Shown here: piece by piece, positions 29,960 to 39,278 of the stretch
How positions within the stretch are numbered: the stretch's first letter is position 1
How the letters are laid out: every line of letters begins with the position of its first letter
Assembly: GCF_000238315.3 (NCBI RefSeq)
Contig: NZ_CP011924.1
Span: forward strand, 3,804,001 to 3,868,000
Reading direction: 5' to 3'
DNA: 64,000 nucleotides
Source: Pseudoalteromonas piscicida
Lineage (GTDB): Bacteria; Pseudomonadota; Gammaproteobacteria; Enterobacterales; Alteromonadaceae
Notes under the pieces: model-generated
The model's database searches: none
Told to the model about the DNA's origin: nothing
The model's input: the letters and a program-made list of their open reading frames with translations, nothing else
Translations under genes and position numbers: made by a program

Positions 29960-30259
29960 CTATTTAAATGTAGCCAGTAGCTGTAGTAAGGATTGTAACT
30001 TTTTAACAACCAGTGCGAGTTTTTGCTCGTCAATTTTTTCAGTTGTCGATAGGCCTTCAACGTCGGCTGCAACATCCAAAACATAAGGTTTAAAGCGCTT
30101 TGCTTCAAACGTAAACCCCGCTTCTTCTTTAAATAACGCTTTAAACTTACCATGACCTTGCTGCTGCAATTCATCGAGTTTTTTATCAGCATCCAGCGCT
30201 TGGCGGTATATGATCTTGAGATTTTCATTAAGTTGTTCGATAACGGCTTGCATGGTCAT
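29960..30259 (-). CDS. Small conserved-looking helical protein
   Basis: 99 aa, soluble and largely helical (IEQLNENLKIIYRQALDADK, KLALVVKKLQSLLQLLATF) with a central KFKALFKEEAGFTFEAKRF. It resembles short gammaproteobacterial proteins sometimes annotated as PriC-like or hypothetical, but no diagnostic motif is visible. Start either at 30259 or the second ATG at 30253. Convergent with the DUF3016 gene. Function unknown. Confidence 0.65.
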   Translation of the reverse strand: MTMQAVIEQLNENLKIIYRQALDADKKLDELQQQGHGKFKALFKEEAGFTFEAKRFKPYVLDVAADVEGLSTTEKIDEQKLALVVKKLQSLLQLLATFK

Positions 30260-30370
30260 TCCAAACAGATTTTCAAAGCTCCATATTTTAAGGGTTTAGG
30301 GATTAAATGTCAGGTAGTAAGTTGGCAATAATTTCCTTAAACCACACATGGCTTCAATTGTGTCGCGTCT

Positions 30371-30723
30371 TATACCAATTCGCTTACTTAAGAGATCTAT
30401 TTTGAAGCGAGAAAATCTAGCCGATAACCAGACGAAAATTTTGGTATTTAAACTGAACTCGGGATAAGAAGTAAGTTAATTCAATAGTTTAAAGGTTGCA
30501 GTATCACTTTAGCCTGAAGTTATTTCTAAATACAAGGCAAATTTGTGCGTCAATAGCTGGCCTATTGCAAGCAAATTTAACGCAGTAGTAAGGGATGACT
30601 GCTAGAGAACAAGTTGTTATCCCTAGTTCAGGTTATTTAGTTGCTCTAAATGAGAAATTTTTAACGCAGTTAGTGTCAGATTTACTCCTTCAAATTGAGC
30701 AACTAGTAAGACTAATTGGTATT
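30371..30723. mobile_element. MITE-like non-coding repeat element
   Basis: Begins TATACCAATTCGCTTACTTA and ends ACTAATTGGTATTA, giving terminal inverted repeats around TACCAATT / AATTGGTA. It has internal inverted segments (ACTGAACTCGGGATAAGAA at 30452 against TTATCCCTAGTTCAGGT at 30616). About 350 bp and no transposase; the 68-codon frame inside is spurious. Related motifs recur at 62160. Confidence 0.6.
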
Positions 30724-30751
30724 AATCTAGAGGTTAGGCTGCATACCACAC

Positions 30752-31744
30752 TTAATAAAGCATATCTCGTTGTTTCTCAGACAACTCATCGTGATCTTTG
30801 AATTGGCTTCTATATTCTTTTGGAGTAAGCCCTGTTATGCGCTTAAATGTCCGCCTAAATTGGCTGTCATCGTTATAACCTAAGTTATCGCTCACGACGT
30901 TGATTGTTTGTGATGTCAAAACCAAGAGCTCGCAGGCACGGTTAATCTTGATTTGCTCTATTAGCTTCAGAACGGTCATGTTGAGCAGCGTCTTGACCCT
31001 TCTTGCTAGTGTTCGCTCAGTTAAGTTCAAATGGTCTGCAAGGTTTGATACCGATAGGTCGCATGCGAGTGTCTTATCAACCCAATGAAATACTTTTTTC
31101 AATAACGGATCGTCAAGATAAACCAGATCCAAGTGCCTAAAGGGCAAATAGTCTAAATGTGGTCGAGGTAGTACTAAAAATTTGAATACATCTCGCGCAA
31201 CACTTTCTTCGAATTTATGTCGCATAAGATTATGGAATATTTGTAAATAGCCATTGGCGCCAGAAGTTGTAGCGTCACCATCAGGGTGATAAATACACGC
31301 TAAATGATTATTCCATTTTACTTTAGAAAAGCGTGAAGCCGCTTGATCCGTTAACCACCATGTAATCGTGGCTTTCGTTTGATTTAAGCGCCCAGACTCC
31401 GCGTGTAATGCGACGCCGGTGCAATATGACCAAACTTGCGTTTCGCTGGGTAACTTTTTTAGCTCGTTAATTAATCGCCCATAGGTAATAGGCAAGCAAT
31501 GGAGATCTGTACTTCCCCAAAAGCCAGGTAATAATATCGCGTCGTATTGATAGTCATTGATAACGTTATCGACGTTGAGCTTGATGTTGTGTGCGCATGT
31601 GACTTCAGTTTTCTCTAAGCCTACCCAAGATACCTCAAATGCGGGTTGAGATAGCCGATTATTAACGGTCTCTAATAAGTCTAAAAAGTAAAATAATCCT
31701 GCAGGCATGCAATGTGGGTATAAAAAAAGCCCAATCCTTATCAT
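30752..31744 (-). CDS. GlxA-type regulator: GATase1/DJ-1-like domain plus AraC HTH
   Basis: About 330 aa from the ATG at 31744 (MIRIGLFLYPHCMPAGLFYF), which opens the DJ-1/PfpI-like fold. The upstream ATG at 31804 adds 20 unconserved residues; neither has a clear ribosome site. N-terminal sensing domain about 1-190, then an AraC double helix-turn-helix (LNLTERTLARRVKTLLNM and INVVSDNLGYNDDSQFRRTF, ending GLTPKEYRSQF). Divergent from the RND pump gene and next to the isonitrile genes, so a plausible local activator. The ligand is unknown. Confidence 0.88.
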   Translation of the reverse strand: MIRIGLFLYPHCMPAGLFYFLDLLETVNNRLSQPAFEVSWVGLEKTEVTCAHNIKLNVDNVINDYQYDAILLPGFWGSTDLHCLPITYGRLINELKKLPSETQVWSYCTGVALHAESGRLNQTKATITWWLTDQAASRFSKVKWNNHLACIYHPDGDATTSGANGYLQIFHNLMRHKFEESVARDVFKFLVLPRPHLDYLPFRHLDLVYLDDPLLKKVFHWVDKTLACDLSVSNLADHLNLTERTLARRVKTLLNMTVLKLIEQIKINRACELLVLTSQTINVVSDNLGYNDDSQFRRTFKRITGLTPKEYRSQFKDHDELSEKQRDMLY

Positions 31745-31862
31745 TGTCAGAAACTGTCCGTATTTGGTCCAATTATGCAATGATACCACGTTTACGTTTT
31801 GCATACAATTTGGGGTGTAATGTTAATTTAGTGTGATTTTAATCCGACAGGGGAGTTCTATT

Positions 31863-34235
31863 TTGAGCATTGAAACTCAAATTGCATCTCAGCCAAGCAA
31901 AATGAAACGCTTTACTGAGCTGCTGATACGTTTTCGATATGTGGTTACGCTGATAGTCGTCGCCATTTGTATAGCCACAAGTCTTGGACAAAGCAGGGTT
32001 GGCTTTAGTAGTGACTACAGGTACTACTTTGGTTCGCCATCACCTGTGATTGCTGCGATGGATGAATTAGAAAGTGATTATGCACTTTCCGATAGCATCT
32101 ATATTTCTATTAGCCCTAAGTCTGGGGGAACTGTATTCGACAAAGCTGTGCTATCTGCTGTGTTACATGCAACGGAAGAAGCTTGGAAAGTTCCTTATGC
32201 GACGAGAGTTGACTCATTGAGCAATTATCAAAATACAGTAGCAAATGATGATGATCTTACTGTCGCGCACTTATTTAAATCTGAAAGTGAATTAATCGGC
32301 TCTAATATTGATTATATCCGTCAGGTTGCGCTTGCTGAACCTATGTTGGAAAACCGTATTGTTTCTCAAAATGGGGAACACACAGGTGTCAATGTGGTGC
32401 TAACGCTTCCAGGTAAGTCGCCGATGGAGACTTCTGAGGCCGTATCTGCAGTGAGAGAATTGGCTCAAGAGCTTGAAGCTCAGTACCCGGTAGAAGTTCG
32501 ATTATCTGGCGTACATATGCTAAACCACGCTTTTGCTGAGATAGGTATGCAAGATATCGTGAACATCATGCCTGTTATGTATATGGTGATGTTGGCGATA
32601 TTGCTGGTGTTATTCCGCTCTGTATTGCAGGTATTAATGACAGTTGCAATAGTGCACTTATCGACTATTACAACGATGGGAATTGTTGGCTGGCTTGGTA
32701 TCCCGCTTACGGCTCCATCTTCAATCGCTCCGACTATTATTCTGACATTAGCAGTTGCTGATTCTGTTCATATCATAATGAGTTTTGTTATTGCCAAACG
32801 CCGTGGTGTGAGCGATGCCGAAGTAATTAAAGAGTCAATGTCGGTTAACTTCTTGCCAATTTTACTGACTAGTTTAACAACAATTATTGGTTTTGTTGCC
32901 TTGAACTTTGCTGATGCACCTCCTTACCATGACTTAGGCAATATTACGGCGATTGGTGTATTTATTGCGTTTGTTTTATCGATCACATTATTGCCTTGCT
33001 TACTGTATATTTTACCAAATTGGATTAAGCAAAAAGAGCAAGACACAAAGTTTTCAGATAAAATTTGGGCAAAACTCTCTCACTTTATTGAAAGTAAATA
33101 TAAGACCGTCATTATTATTTTCTCTGCATTAACTATTGCTTTTATGATCCCTATTCCAAATCTTAAATTAGATGATAGGTGGGTTGAGTATTTCTCTGAC
33201 AAAACACAGTTTAGAAATGATGCAGACTTTGTTCAAAAAAATGTAACAGGATTATACAGTATTGAGTTTAACATTCAGTCTTTAGGCTCTCAGGGAATTA
33301 GTGATGCTGAATATTTAAATACGCTAGATGATTTTGCGAAATACTATCGTAGCTTTGATAACGTTTATAATGTGAGTGTCTTGACCGATACCATGAAGCG
33401 ATTGAATAAAAACCTTCATGGTGATGATCCAAGCTTTTATCGTATACCTGAAAATAAAGAGCTCGCTGCGCAATACTTATTGCTATACGAAATGTCACTA
33501 CCATACGGTCTAGATCTAACCAATCAGATCAATATGGATAAATCTAGCTCGAAGGTAGTCATTACGATGAAAGATGTTTCAACTAATGAGCTAAGAGAGG
33601 CGGCAGCTAAAGGCGAAGCATGGTTAAAAAATAATGCGCCAGCTTATATGCATGCGATTGGTTCAGGCGCTACGGTGATCTTTGCTCACCAGTCAGATGT
33701 GAATATTCAAGGAATGGTCACAGGCACATTATTATCTCTCATTATGATTTGTATTGTCGTATTTATTGCAATGCGTAACATCAAATATGGCCTTATTAGT
33801 GTATTACCTAATGTATTACCAGCGATCTTCGCGTTTGGTGCTTGGACGCTGTTAAGAGGGCAGGCCGGAATGGAAGTTTCTATTGTGGTGTCTGCAACAC
33901 TAGGTGTCATAGTCGATAACTGTGTTCACTTCATGATCAAATACTTGCGTGGTAAAGAGCAATTTAACCTTGCCCCTGCCGATGCTATTAAATACGCGTA
34001 TCAAAATGTGGGAAATGCATTGCTATTTACGTCAGTTACGTTAATTGCAGGTTATACCGTCCTAACTATGTCTTCTTTCTCGTTGAATAGTTCTTTAGGT
34101 TTGATGTCTGCGTTAACTGTGGTAGCAGCTCTATTAGTCATCAACATTTTACTTCCAGCGATCATTTTGTTTGTTGACCGTGCCGAGCAACGAGCTGCTG
34201 ATGAAAGATTGATCAACGCGCAACTAGCATCATAA
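31863..34235 (+). CDS. RND-superfamily (MMPL-type) membrane exporter
   Basis: About 790 aa. A TTG start at 31863 is chosen because AGGGGAG lies 8 bp upstream; a GTG at 31833 is also open, and an ATG at 31902 is possible. Two halves, each with one N-terminal helix, a large periplasmic loop and five further helices (VVTLIVVAICIATSLGQ; IMPVMYMVMLAILLVLF; LTLAVADSVHIIMSF; ATLGVIVDNCVHFMIKYL). This is the MMPL/SSD branch of RND pumps. Followed at 11 bp by a LolA-like protein and then a beta-barrel, suggesting a lipid or hydrophobic-metabolite export chain across the envelope. Confidence 0.9.
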   Translation: MSIETQIASQPSKMKRFTELLIRFRYVVTLIVVAICIATSLGQSRVGFSSDYRYYFGSPSPVIAAMDELESDYALSDSIYISISPKSGGTVFDKAVLSAVLHATEEAWKVPYATRVDSLSNYQNTVANDDDLTVAHLFKSESELIGSNIDYIRQVALAEPMLENRIVSQNGEHTGVNVVLTLPGKSPMETSEAVSAVRELAQELEAQYPVEVRLSGVHMLNHAFAEIGMQDIVNIMPVMYMVMLAILLVLFRSVLQVLMTVAIVHLSTITTMGIVGWLGIPLTAPSSIAPTIILTLAVADSVHIIMSFVIAKRRGVSDAEVIKESMSVNFLPILLTSLTTIIGFVALNFADAPPYHDLGNITAIGVFIAFVLSITLLPCLLYILPNWIKQKEQDTKFSDKIWAKLSHFIESKYKTVIIIFSALTIAFMIPIPNLKLDDRWVEYFSDKTQFRNDADFVQKNVTGLYSIEFNIQSLGSQGISDAEYLNTLDDFAKYYRSFDNVYNVSVLTDTMKRLNKNLHGDDPSFYRIPENKELAAQYLLLYEMSLPYGLDLTNQINMDKSSSKVVITMKDVSTNELREAAAKGEAWLKNNAPAYMHAIGSGATVIFAHQSDVNIQGMVTGTLLSLIMICIVVFIAMRNIKYGLISVLPNVLPAIFAFGAWTLLRGQAGMEVSIVVSATLGVIVDNCVHFMIKYLRGKEQFNLAPADAIKYAYQNVGNALLFTSVTLIAGYTVLTMSSFSLNSSLGLMSALTVVAALLVINILLPAIILFVDRAEQRAADERLINAQLAS

Positions 34236-34246
34236 GGAGAAATAAT

Positions 34247-35035
34247 ATGCTGAATTTAAAAAAGGTTTTTGTGGCAACTAGCTTGCTAGCTAGCTCGACA
34301 CTCACATTTGCAGCGAGCGATGAAGATAAAGGACTACAACTTGCCCAGCTGGCAGATCAAGTGGATTCTGGTTGGGTAGATCAAACCGTTGATATCACCA
34401 TGACGCTGCAAGACAGAGCGGGTAATCAAAATATCCGTAAGGTTAGAAATGAGATGCTTGAAGTTGAGGATGATGGAGATAAAAGTTTGGTGGTATTTGA
34501 TACCCCATATGATGTGAAAGGCACAGTGATGCTGTCGTTTAGCCATAAGGTTGGAGATGATGATCAGTGGCTTTACCTACCAGCGCTTAAGCGAGTAAAG
34601 CGTATTTCGTCTAGTAACAAGTCAGGCCCTTTTATGGGAAGTGATTTTGCATACGAAGATATGAGTTCACAAGAAGTTGAAAAGTATACCTACAAGTTTA
34701 TCCGAGAGGATGAATTTGAAGGCCAAGCGGTCAATGTTGTTGAGCGTACTCCGGTATATGAAAACTCAGGGTATTCAAAACAGCTTGTTTGGTTGGATAA
34801 AAAGCGCACGATTCCGCTTCAAATAGAATATTTTGATCGTAAAGGGAGTGCTTTAAAAACCCAGCATTTTAAAGGCTATCAGCTTTACAACGAGAGATTT
34901 TGGTGCGTTGACGATTTGCTGATGGTGAACCATCAAAAGGGCACGCAAACTACGATTTCTTTTGGTAATTATAACATTAGCCAAGGAGTACGATTGACGA
35001 ATTTTGCACAAGCAAACTTGTCACGTATTAGGTAA
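34247..35035 (+). CDS. LolA-like outer-membrane lipoprotein-sorting protein
   Basis: 262 aa with a signal peptide (MLNLKKVFVATSLLASSTLT, cleavage about FAA) and a strong AAGGAGA site. The mature part has the COG2834 LolA/LolB-like half-barrel pattern: VDITMTLQDRAGNQNIRKVR, VVFDTPYDVKGTVMLSF, QWLYLPALKRVKRISSSNKS, GSDFAYEDMS. These proteins accompany MMPL pumps and are thought to shuttle lipophilic cargo through the periplasm. Function here is inferred from its place 11 bp behind the pump. Confidence 0.87.
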   Translation: MLNLKKVFVATSLLASSTLTFAASDEDKGLQLAQLADQVDSGWVDQTVDITMTLQDRAGNQNIRKVRNEMLEVEDDGDKSLVVFDTPYDVKGTVMLSFSHKVGDDDQWLYLPALKRVKRISSSNKSGPFMGSDFAYEDMSSQEVEKYTYKFIREDEFEGQAVNVVERTPVYENSGYSKQLVWLDKKRTIPLQIEYFDRKGSALKTQHFKGYQLYNERFWCVDDLLMVNHQKGTQTTISFGNYNISQGVRLTNFAQANLSRIR

Positions 35036-35047
35036 AAAACAATTGGA

Positions 35048-35065
35048 TGAGTGAGCGTTCACTCA
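35048..35065 (+). other. Intercistronic hairpin
   Basis: Perfect TGAGTGA / TCACTCA stem with a GCGT loop between the LolA-like and beta-barrel genes. No U-run; possibly an mRNA processing or stability element. Confidence 0.5.
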
Positions 35066-35087
35066 GCCAAGCAGCAAAGGATTAGAG

Positions 35088-36248
35088 ATGAAGTTAATAA
35101 TGATGCTGTTAGTCGGTGTGTTAACCACCTTTGCTTGTATTGCGGATGTGGACATTAGAGGTACTGCGAACTTCAGCCAGCGACAATATACGGATGCGCA
35201 ACCAGAGCACCATGAGAGTCAATCTTTGATTTTTATTGAGCCTGAAATATACCTGCCAATCAATACAAATTGGAGTGCACTTGCCAAACCTTATGCAAGG
35301 TACGACAGCCTCGGAGCTGCAAGACATCAGTTAGATTTTAGAGAGCTTAATCTGAGTTACATTAATGGTAACTTTGATGCAAAGATAGGAGTGAGTGAGG
35401 TATTTTGGGGCGTTACAGAGTCCCAGCATTTAGTTGATATTGTTAACCAGACAGATGTTTTAAGTAGTATTGATGGCGAAGATAAGCTCGGTCAGCCTAT
35501 GCTACAACTTAATTGGCTTCATGGCAGCGGTTCGCTGCAAATGTTTGTAATGCCATACTTCAGAGAGCGAAATTTTGCTAGCAAAGTACAGCGTTTACAT
35601 CCTGATGTTGTCATTAGTTCACAGTCTAAATATGAAGATAACCAAGAAAATAGCCATACAGATTTCGCATTGAGAGCGACAAATTCTTTTGATAGTTGGG
35701 AGCTTGCCGCTTCATATTTTATTGGTACAAACCGTACACCGAGCATGCTACTGGAAAATGGCCACTATACACCTTATTACAGCCAACTTACCCAGTATGG
35801 ATTGGAAGTTCAGGGGGTTTTCGGCGGATGGCTGATTAAGAATGAAACCATTTATCGAAAAGGCCTACATGATTGGGCTATCGCGCATACTAGCGGTTTT
35901 GAGTACACACACGCAGGTGCTTTAGGTCAAGCAGATTTAGGTTATTTGGTTGAATATAGCTTTGATGAATTAGATGAAAACAGCACTTCCAGTTTCCAGA
36001 ATGACGTCTTTTTTGGGGTTCGAGTTGCAATAAATGACGTTTCTGGGTCTGAGTTATTGATCGGTGCCATTCATGATATTGACGCGCATCACTGGTCGAT
36101 GTTTAGAGTAGAAGGTAGTACACGAATAACTCCCGCTTTGAGATTAAGAACTGAGATATGGGTCGGGGATGAAACCAGAGAAAACGATCCGTTTTTTAGC
36201 ACGAAAAAAGATGACTTTATTCAGTTAAGTATTGAGTATTATTTTTAA
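35088..36248 (+). CDS. Predicted outer-membrane beta-barrel protein (DUF1302-like neighbourhood)
   Basis: 386 aa, signal peptide MKLIMMLLVGVLTTFACIA, AAAGGA site. Alternating polar and aromatic strands throughout (ELNLSYINGNFDAKIGVSEV, LQMFVMPYFRERNFA, ELAASYFIGTNRTP) and a C-terminal Phe in LSIEYYF, the usual outer-membrane assembly signal. MMPL pump, LolA-like and barrel trios are a known arrangement, so this is probably the outer-membrane partner. Closed by a terminator at 36320. Confidence 0.82.
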   Translation: MKLIMMLLVGVLTTFACIADVDIRGTANFSQRQYTDAQPEHHESQSLIFIEPEIYLPINTNWSALAKPYARYDSLGAARHQLDFRELNLSYINGNFDAKIGVSEVFWGVTESQHLVDIVNQTDVLSSIDGEDKLGQPMLQLNWLHGSGSLQMFVMPYFRERNFASKVQRLHPDVVISSQSKYEDNQENSHTDFALRATNSFDSWELAASYFIGTNRTPSMLLENGHYTPYYSQLTQYGLEVQGVFGGWLIKNETIYRKGLHDWAIAHTSGFEYTHAGALGQADLGYLVEYSFDELDENSTSSFQNDVFFGVRVAINDVSGSELLIGAIHDIDAHHWSMFRVEGSTRITPALRLRTEIWVGDETRENDPFFSTKKDDFIQLSIEYYF

Positions 36249-36319
36249 ATGTTAATTATTTAAATGAACATCCTGCAATATTAGTTATTTTCAATTTTAA
36301 AATTTCCCTTTTGATTTTG

Positions 36320-36341
36320 CCCCTTTTTAGGGGCTTTTTTG
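36320..36341 (+). terminator. Intrinsic terminator separating pump operon from isonitrile operon
   Basis: GCCCC-TTTTTA-GGGGC followed by TTTTTT. The remaining 36342-36495 is AT-rich and probably holds the promoter of the next operon, but I cannot fix its -35/-10. Confidence 0.85.
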
Positions 36342-36495
36342 TTTGTGATTAACATAATAAATATTTTGTAACAAAGTTGTTTATTGTGTTTATATCTTGT
36401 GTCAATAATTGGCTGGTTTTGGTCGGTAATTGCCATAAAAAAGGTTCTACGAAAACATACAATAATTCTATTATTTATTTAATGATGGAACCAAA

Positions 36496-37584
36496 ATGGA
36501 GTATTTAAATAAACTGGTTAGTTCAATAAATGCGCCAGTCTCAATATCGAATCTACAGCTCAACAATCGCGTTGTAATGGCACCTATGACTCAGGAAAGC
36601 TCTGTAAAGCATATTCCTGGTAAGGTGCAAGTCGAACACTACGGACAAAGAGCAAAGCATGGCGTTGGTCTCATCATTACAGAAGGAACCGTTATTCCGC
36701 ATGCATCTGCTAATGGACATTTCAACGTCCCGCTTATGTATTCGGAATCCGCACTGTCGGGTTGGCGCAAAGTGGTTAATGAAGTGCACCGCTTTGACAG
36801 TAAGATCTTTGCGCAGCTTTGGCATGTCGGTGGTGTAAGAGAAGCTGCAATGCCACCTGAAGTTGGTGTACCTGCAGTTACCCCCAGCGGACTGTCAGCG
36901 CCAAATATACCAAATGGCAAAAAGCTAACCATCAAGGAAATTGACGAGGTCATTGCTGCGTATGCAAATGCTGCTAAGAATGCACAGCTTTGCGGGTTTG
37001 ATGGTATTGAAATACATGCTGCCCATGGATACTTGATCGATCAATTCTTATGGCAAGCGACTAACTTACGAAGCGACCAATACGGTGGTGGGGCAAAAAA
37101 CCGTTATCGCTTTGCTGCAGAGGTCGTGACTGCTATCCGTGATGCGGTTGGTCCCGATTTCACTATCGGTTTCCGTTGGTCTCAATGGAAGATTCAGAAT
37201 TTTTCAGCGCGTGTTTTCCAATCACCAGAAGAATTAGCTCCTTTCTTGCAAACAGTTTCCGAGGCCGGTGTGGATGTTTTTCATACGAGCACAAGAAGGT
37301 TTTGGGAGCCTGGATTTGAAGGCAGTGAAAGGACACTGGCAGGCTGGACAAAAGCGATTACACAAAAACCTTGTATAGCCGTTGGGGGAGTCGGACTTGG
37401 TAATGACTTCTTGCTCGGTGGGCCGTCAAGCGCCAGTCAACATGTTTATGAAAGCTTGATCCGGGGACTAGAAGAAAATGAGTTCGACTTGATTGCAGTA
37501 GGTCGAGCGCTACTCGCAGACCCTGCGTGGTTTTCAAAATTAAATCAAAGAAGTACGCAAAATAATAACCATGTTTTGGCTTAG
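36496..37584 (+). CDS. Old Yellow Enzyme family NADH:flavin oxidoreductase
   Basis: 362 aa TIM barrel. N-terminal LQLNNRVVMAPMTQESSV (FMN-binding), FAQLWHVGGVRE, EIHAAHGYLIDQFLW followed by RSDQYGGGAKNRYRF (the His pair and GGS/GGG loop of OYEs), TIGFRWSQWK and a C-terminal DLIAVGRALLADPAW. Reduces activated C=C bonds or related substrates with FMN. It opens the isocyanide operon (next gene 58 bp away), so likely acts on an alpha,beta-unsaturated isonitrile intermediate; that is inference. Confidence 0.9.
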   Translation: MEYLNKLVSSINAPVSISNLQLNNRVVMAPMTQESSVKHIPGKVQVEHYGQRAKHGVGLIITEGTVIPHASANGHFNVPLMYSESALSGWRKVVNEVHRFDSKIFAQLWHVGGVREAAMPPEVGVPAVTPSGLSAPNIPNGKKLTIKEIDEVIAAYANAAKNAQLCGFDGIEIHAAHGYLIDQFLWQATNLRSDQYGGGAKNRYRFAAEVVTAIRDAVGPDFTIGFRWSQWKIQNFSARVFQSPEELAPFLQTVSEAGVDVFHTSTRRFWEPGFEGSERTLAGWTKAITQKPCIAVGGVGLGNDFLLGGPSSASQHVYESLIRGLEENEFDLIAVGRALLADPAWFSKLNQRSTQNNNHVLA

Positions 37585-37642
37585 CGATATTTTCGCTAAA
37601 GCGCCAAGCATTGGATGAATAAGTTTATAAGGACTGAGATTT

Positions 37643-38629
37643 ATGTCAAACCAGAATGTAGCGGAGTTATCCCGTCAGATACTGCAACTCGTATTTCGTG
37701 AGCGAAAGTTGGTAGAGTCCGAAGTTTCGCAAGCGGACGAGAACCGTGAGTATTTAAGTGAAGATGAACTGTATCCTCACTTAGATAAAATAGAGCGGAT
37801 GGTCGCGAAGGGTGAGCCGATAACAATGGTATTACCGGCCTATCCGGGAAAATCACCAAATCGCAATAAAACATTGAGTAAATACCCTGATTTAGCCGAG
37901 AAGCATTCTATCGATATGCTTCATGTACTTTGCGACAGAATTGAAAAAATCTATTCGCCGGGTGTAAAGGTATTAATTTGTTCCGATGGGTATGTGTTCT
38001 CTGATCTTGTACGGATCCCCGATACAGACGTACATAGCTATACCGAGGCTATCAAAGAATATTACAGCAGCAATTATCCTACCCAATTTGATTTTTACGA
38101 CATTAAAGATGCCTTCCCCGAAATAAAATGTTTAGACGCGATGCGAGAAGAGTTAATGATCCGCTATGGTGAGTCATTGGTTAGTTTAACAAATCGCTCG
38201 CAAAGCGAAAAAGAAACTCGCTCCATGTATCAAGGAATAACTAAGTTCTTATTTGAGGATTTTCTTGGTTTAGTTGAGTTTGCTGGGGTGAGTAAAACTC
38301 AGGTACAAAAAGCAGCTAAGTCTACGGCCTTAAGGGTAATACTTCGAAGTAATGCTTGGAGTAAGTTGCTAGAAGTGAGATACCCAGAAGCCTTGAGATT
38401 ATCCATTCATCCACAATTTAGAATTTCGCAAAAAATCGGTATCAAACTCGCTAATTCAGCAGATTGCTGGCGCACACCATGGCACTCAGTCGCAGTACTG
38501 AAAAAGGATCAAATTCACCTTGCTCACAGAAATATGGTGAGCGAAAGCAGTCACCGATTGATGTTTAGTCAAGGAGCGCCAAGTCATTATGTTATGTCTT
38601 GGGAAAATGGAGCAGCAGCGCATGTATAA
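37643..38629 (+). CDS. Isocyanide (isonitrile) synthase, PvcA/DIT1 family, stand-alone
   Basis: 328 aa; ATG after ATAAGGACTG. Family signature LPAYPGKSPNRNKTLSKYPD, LHVLCDRIEKIY, VKVLICSDGYVFSDLV, and the C-terminal ALRLSIHPQ plus TPWHSVAVL. PvcA/IsnA enzymes convert the amino group of an amino acid (Tyr or Trp in known cases) to an isonitrile, with ribulose-5-phosphate as carbon donor. It overlaps the HAD phosphatase by 8 bp (shared ATGTATAA). A second synthase domain is present in the gene at 39279 and the two differ considerably, so they probably act on different substrates or steps. Confidence 0.92.
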   Translation: MSNQNVAELSRQILQLVFRERKLVESEVSQADENREYLSEDELYPHLDKIERMVAKGEPITMVLPAYPGKSPNRNKTLSKYPDLAEKHSIDMLHVLCDRIEKIYSPGVKVLICSDGYVFSDLVRIPDTDVHSYTEAIKEYYSSNYPTQFDFYDIKDAFPEIKCLDAMREELMIRYGESLVSLTNRSQSEKETRSMYQGITKFLFEDFLGLVEFAGVSKTQVQKAAKSTALRVILRSNAWSKLLEVRYPEALRLSIHPQFRISQKIGIKLANSADCWRTPWHSVAVLKKDQIHLAHRNMVSESSHRLMFSQGAPSHYVMSWENGAAAHV

Positions 38630-39269
38630 GCTCGCAATTTTCGATCTGGATGGCACCTTGATTGACACGCTCAGCAGCATCACCACTAGCGTCAATATTT
38701 TGCGCGGAAAAGGTGGGCTTGACGCTGTGGATCAAGACGTTGTTTTACCATTTATTGGTAAGGGAAGTGCAAACATGCTGCAAGCACTCTGTGGAACTTC
38801 TACTGGATCGTTACATGAAACTGTAGCTGCATACAACAAAGTATATGACGACAACCTATTCACTCAGCTCACTGTTTATCCCGGCATAGTGCAGTTACTT
38901 GAAAGCTTGCATGCACAGGGAGTGAAAACCGCAGTTGTAACCAATAAATATCACCGTCAGGCGCTAGATGTATTGGAGTACTGCTTTAAGTATTTCGCAT
39001 TCGATGCAATTCAAGGTGTCACCGATGAAACGCTCAAAAAACCGAATCCTACTCAGACTTTAAGGCTTATTGAAAAGCTTAGCGTTCAACCCAATGAGGT
39101 GGTGTTTATTGGTGACTCTGAAATCGATCAATGCACAGCACAGGCCTCGAATATTGATTTCAGGTTTGTTACTTGGGGATACGGTGTGGCAGAGCAGCTT
39201 AAGCTTAAAGCCGATGAAATTGTGAGTTCGGCTACAGAATTACAAAAATCAATTTTAAGAAGTGTTTAA
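38622..39269 (+). CDS. HAD-superfamily phosphatase (phosphoglycolate phosphatase-like)
   Basis: 215 aa from the ATG at 38622, which lies inside the end of the isocyanide synthase gene; earlier in-frame starts would merely extend into it. HAD motifs: I, FDLDGTLIDTLSS; II, VTNKYHRQ; III, Lys in LKKPNPTQ; IV, FIGDSEIDQCTA. Cap type 1. Relatives act on phosphoglycolate and small sugar phosphates. Tight coupling between two isonitrile genes suggests it removes a phosphate from a pathway by-product, since the isonitrile carbon comes from ribulose-5-phosphate. That link is a hypothesis. Confidence 0.92.
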   Translation: MYKLAIFDLDGTLIDTLSSITTSVNILRGKGGLDAVDQDVVLPFIGKGSANMLQALCGTSTGSLHETVAAYNKVYDDNLFTQLTVYPGIVQLLESLHAQGVKTAVVTNKYHRQALDVLEYCFKYFAFDAIQGVTDETLKKPNPTQTLRLIEKLSVQPNEVVFIGDSEIDQCTAQASNIDFRFVTWGYGVAEQLKLKADEIVSSATELQKSILRSV

Positions 39270-39278
39270 GAGAACATC

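Noticed and set aside
30595..30801. 68-residue plus-strand open frame
   Set aside because: Lies inside the MITE-like repeat and runs into the 3' end of the AraC-type regulator on the other strand.
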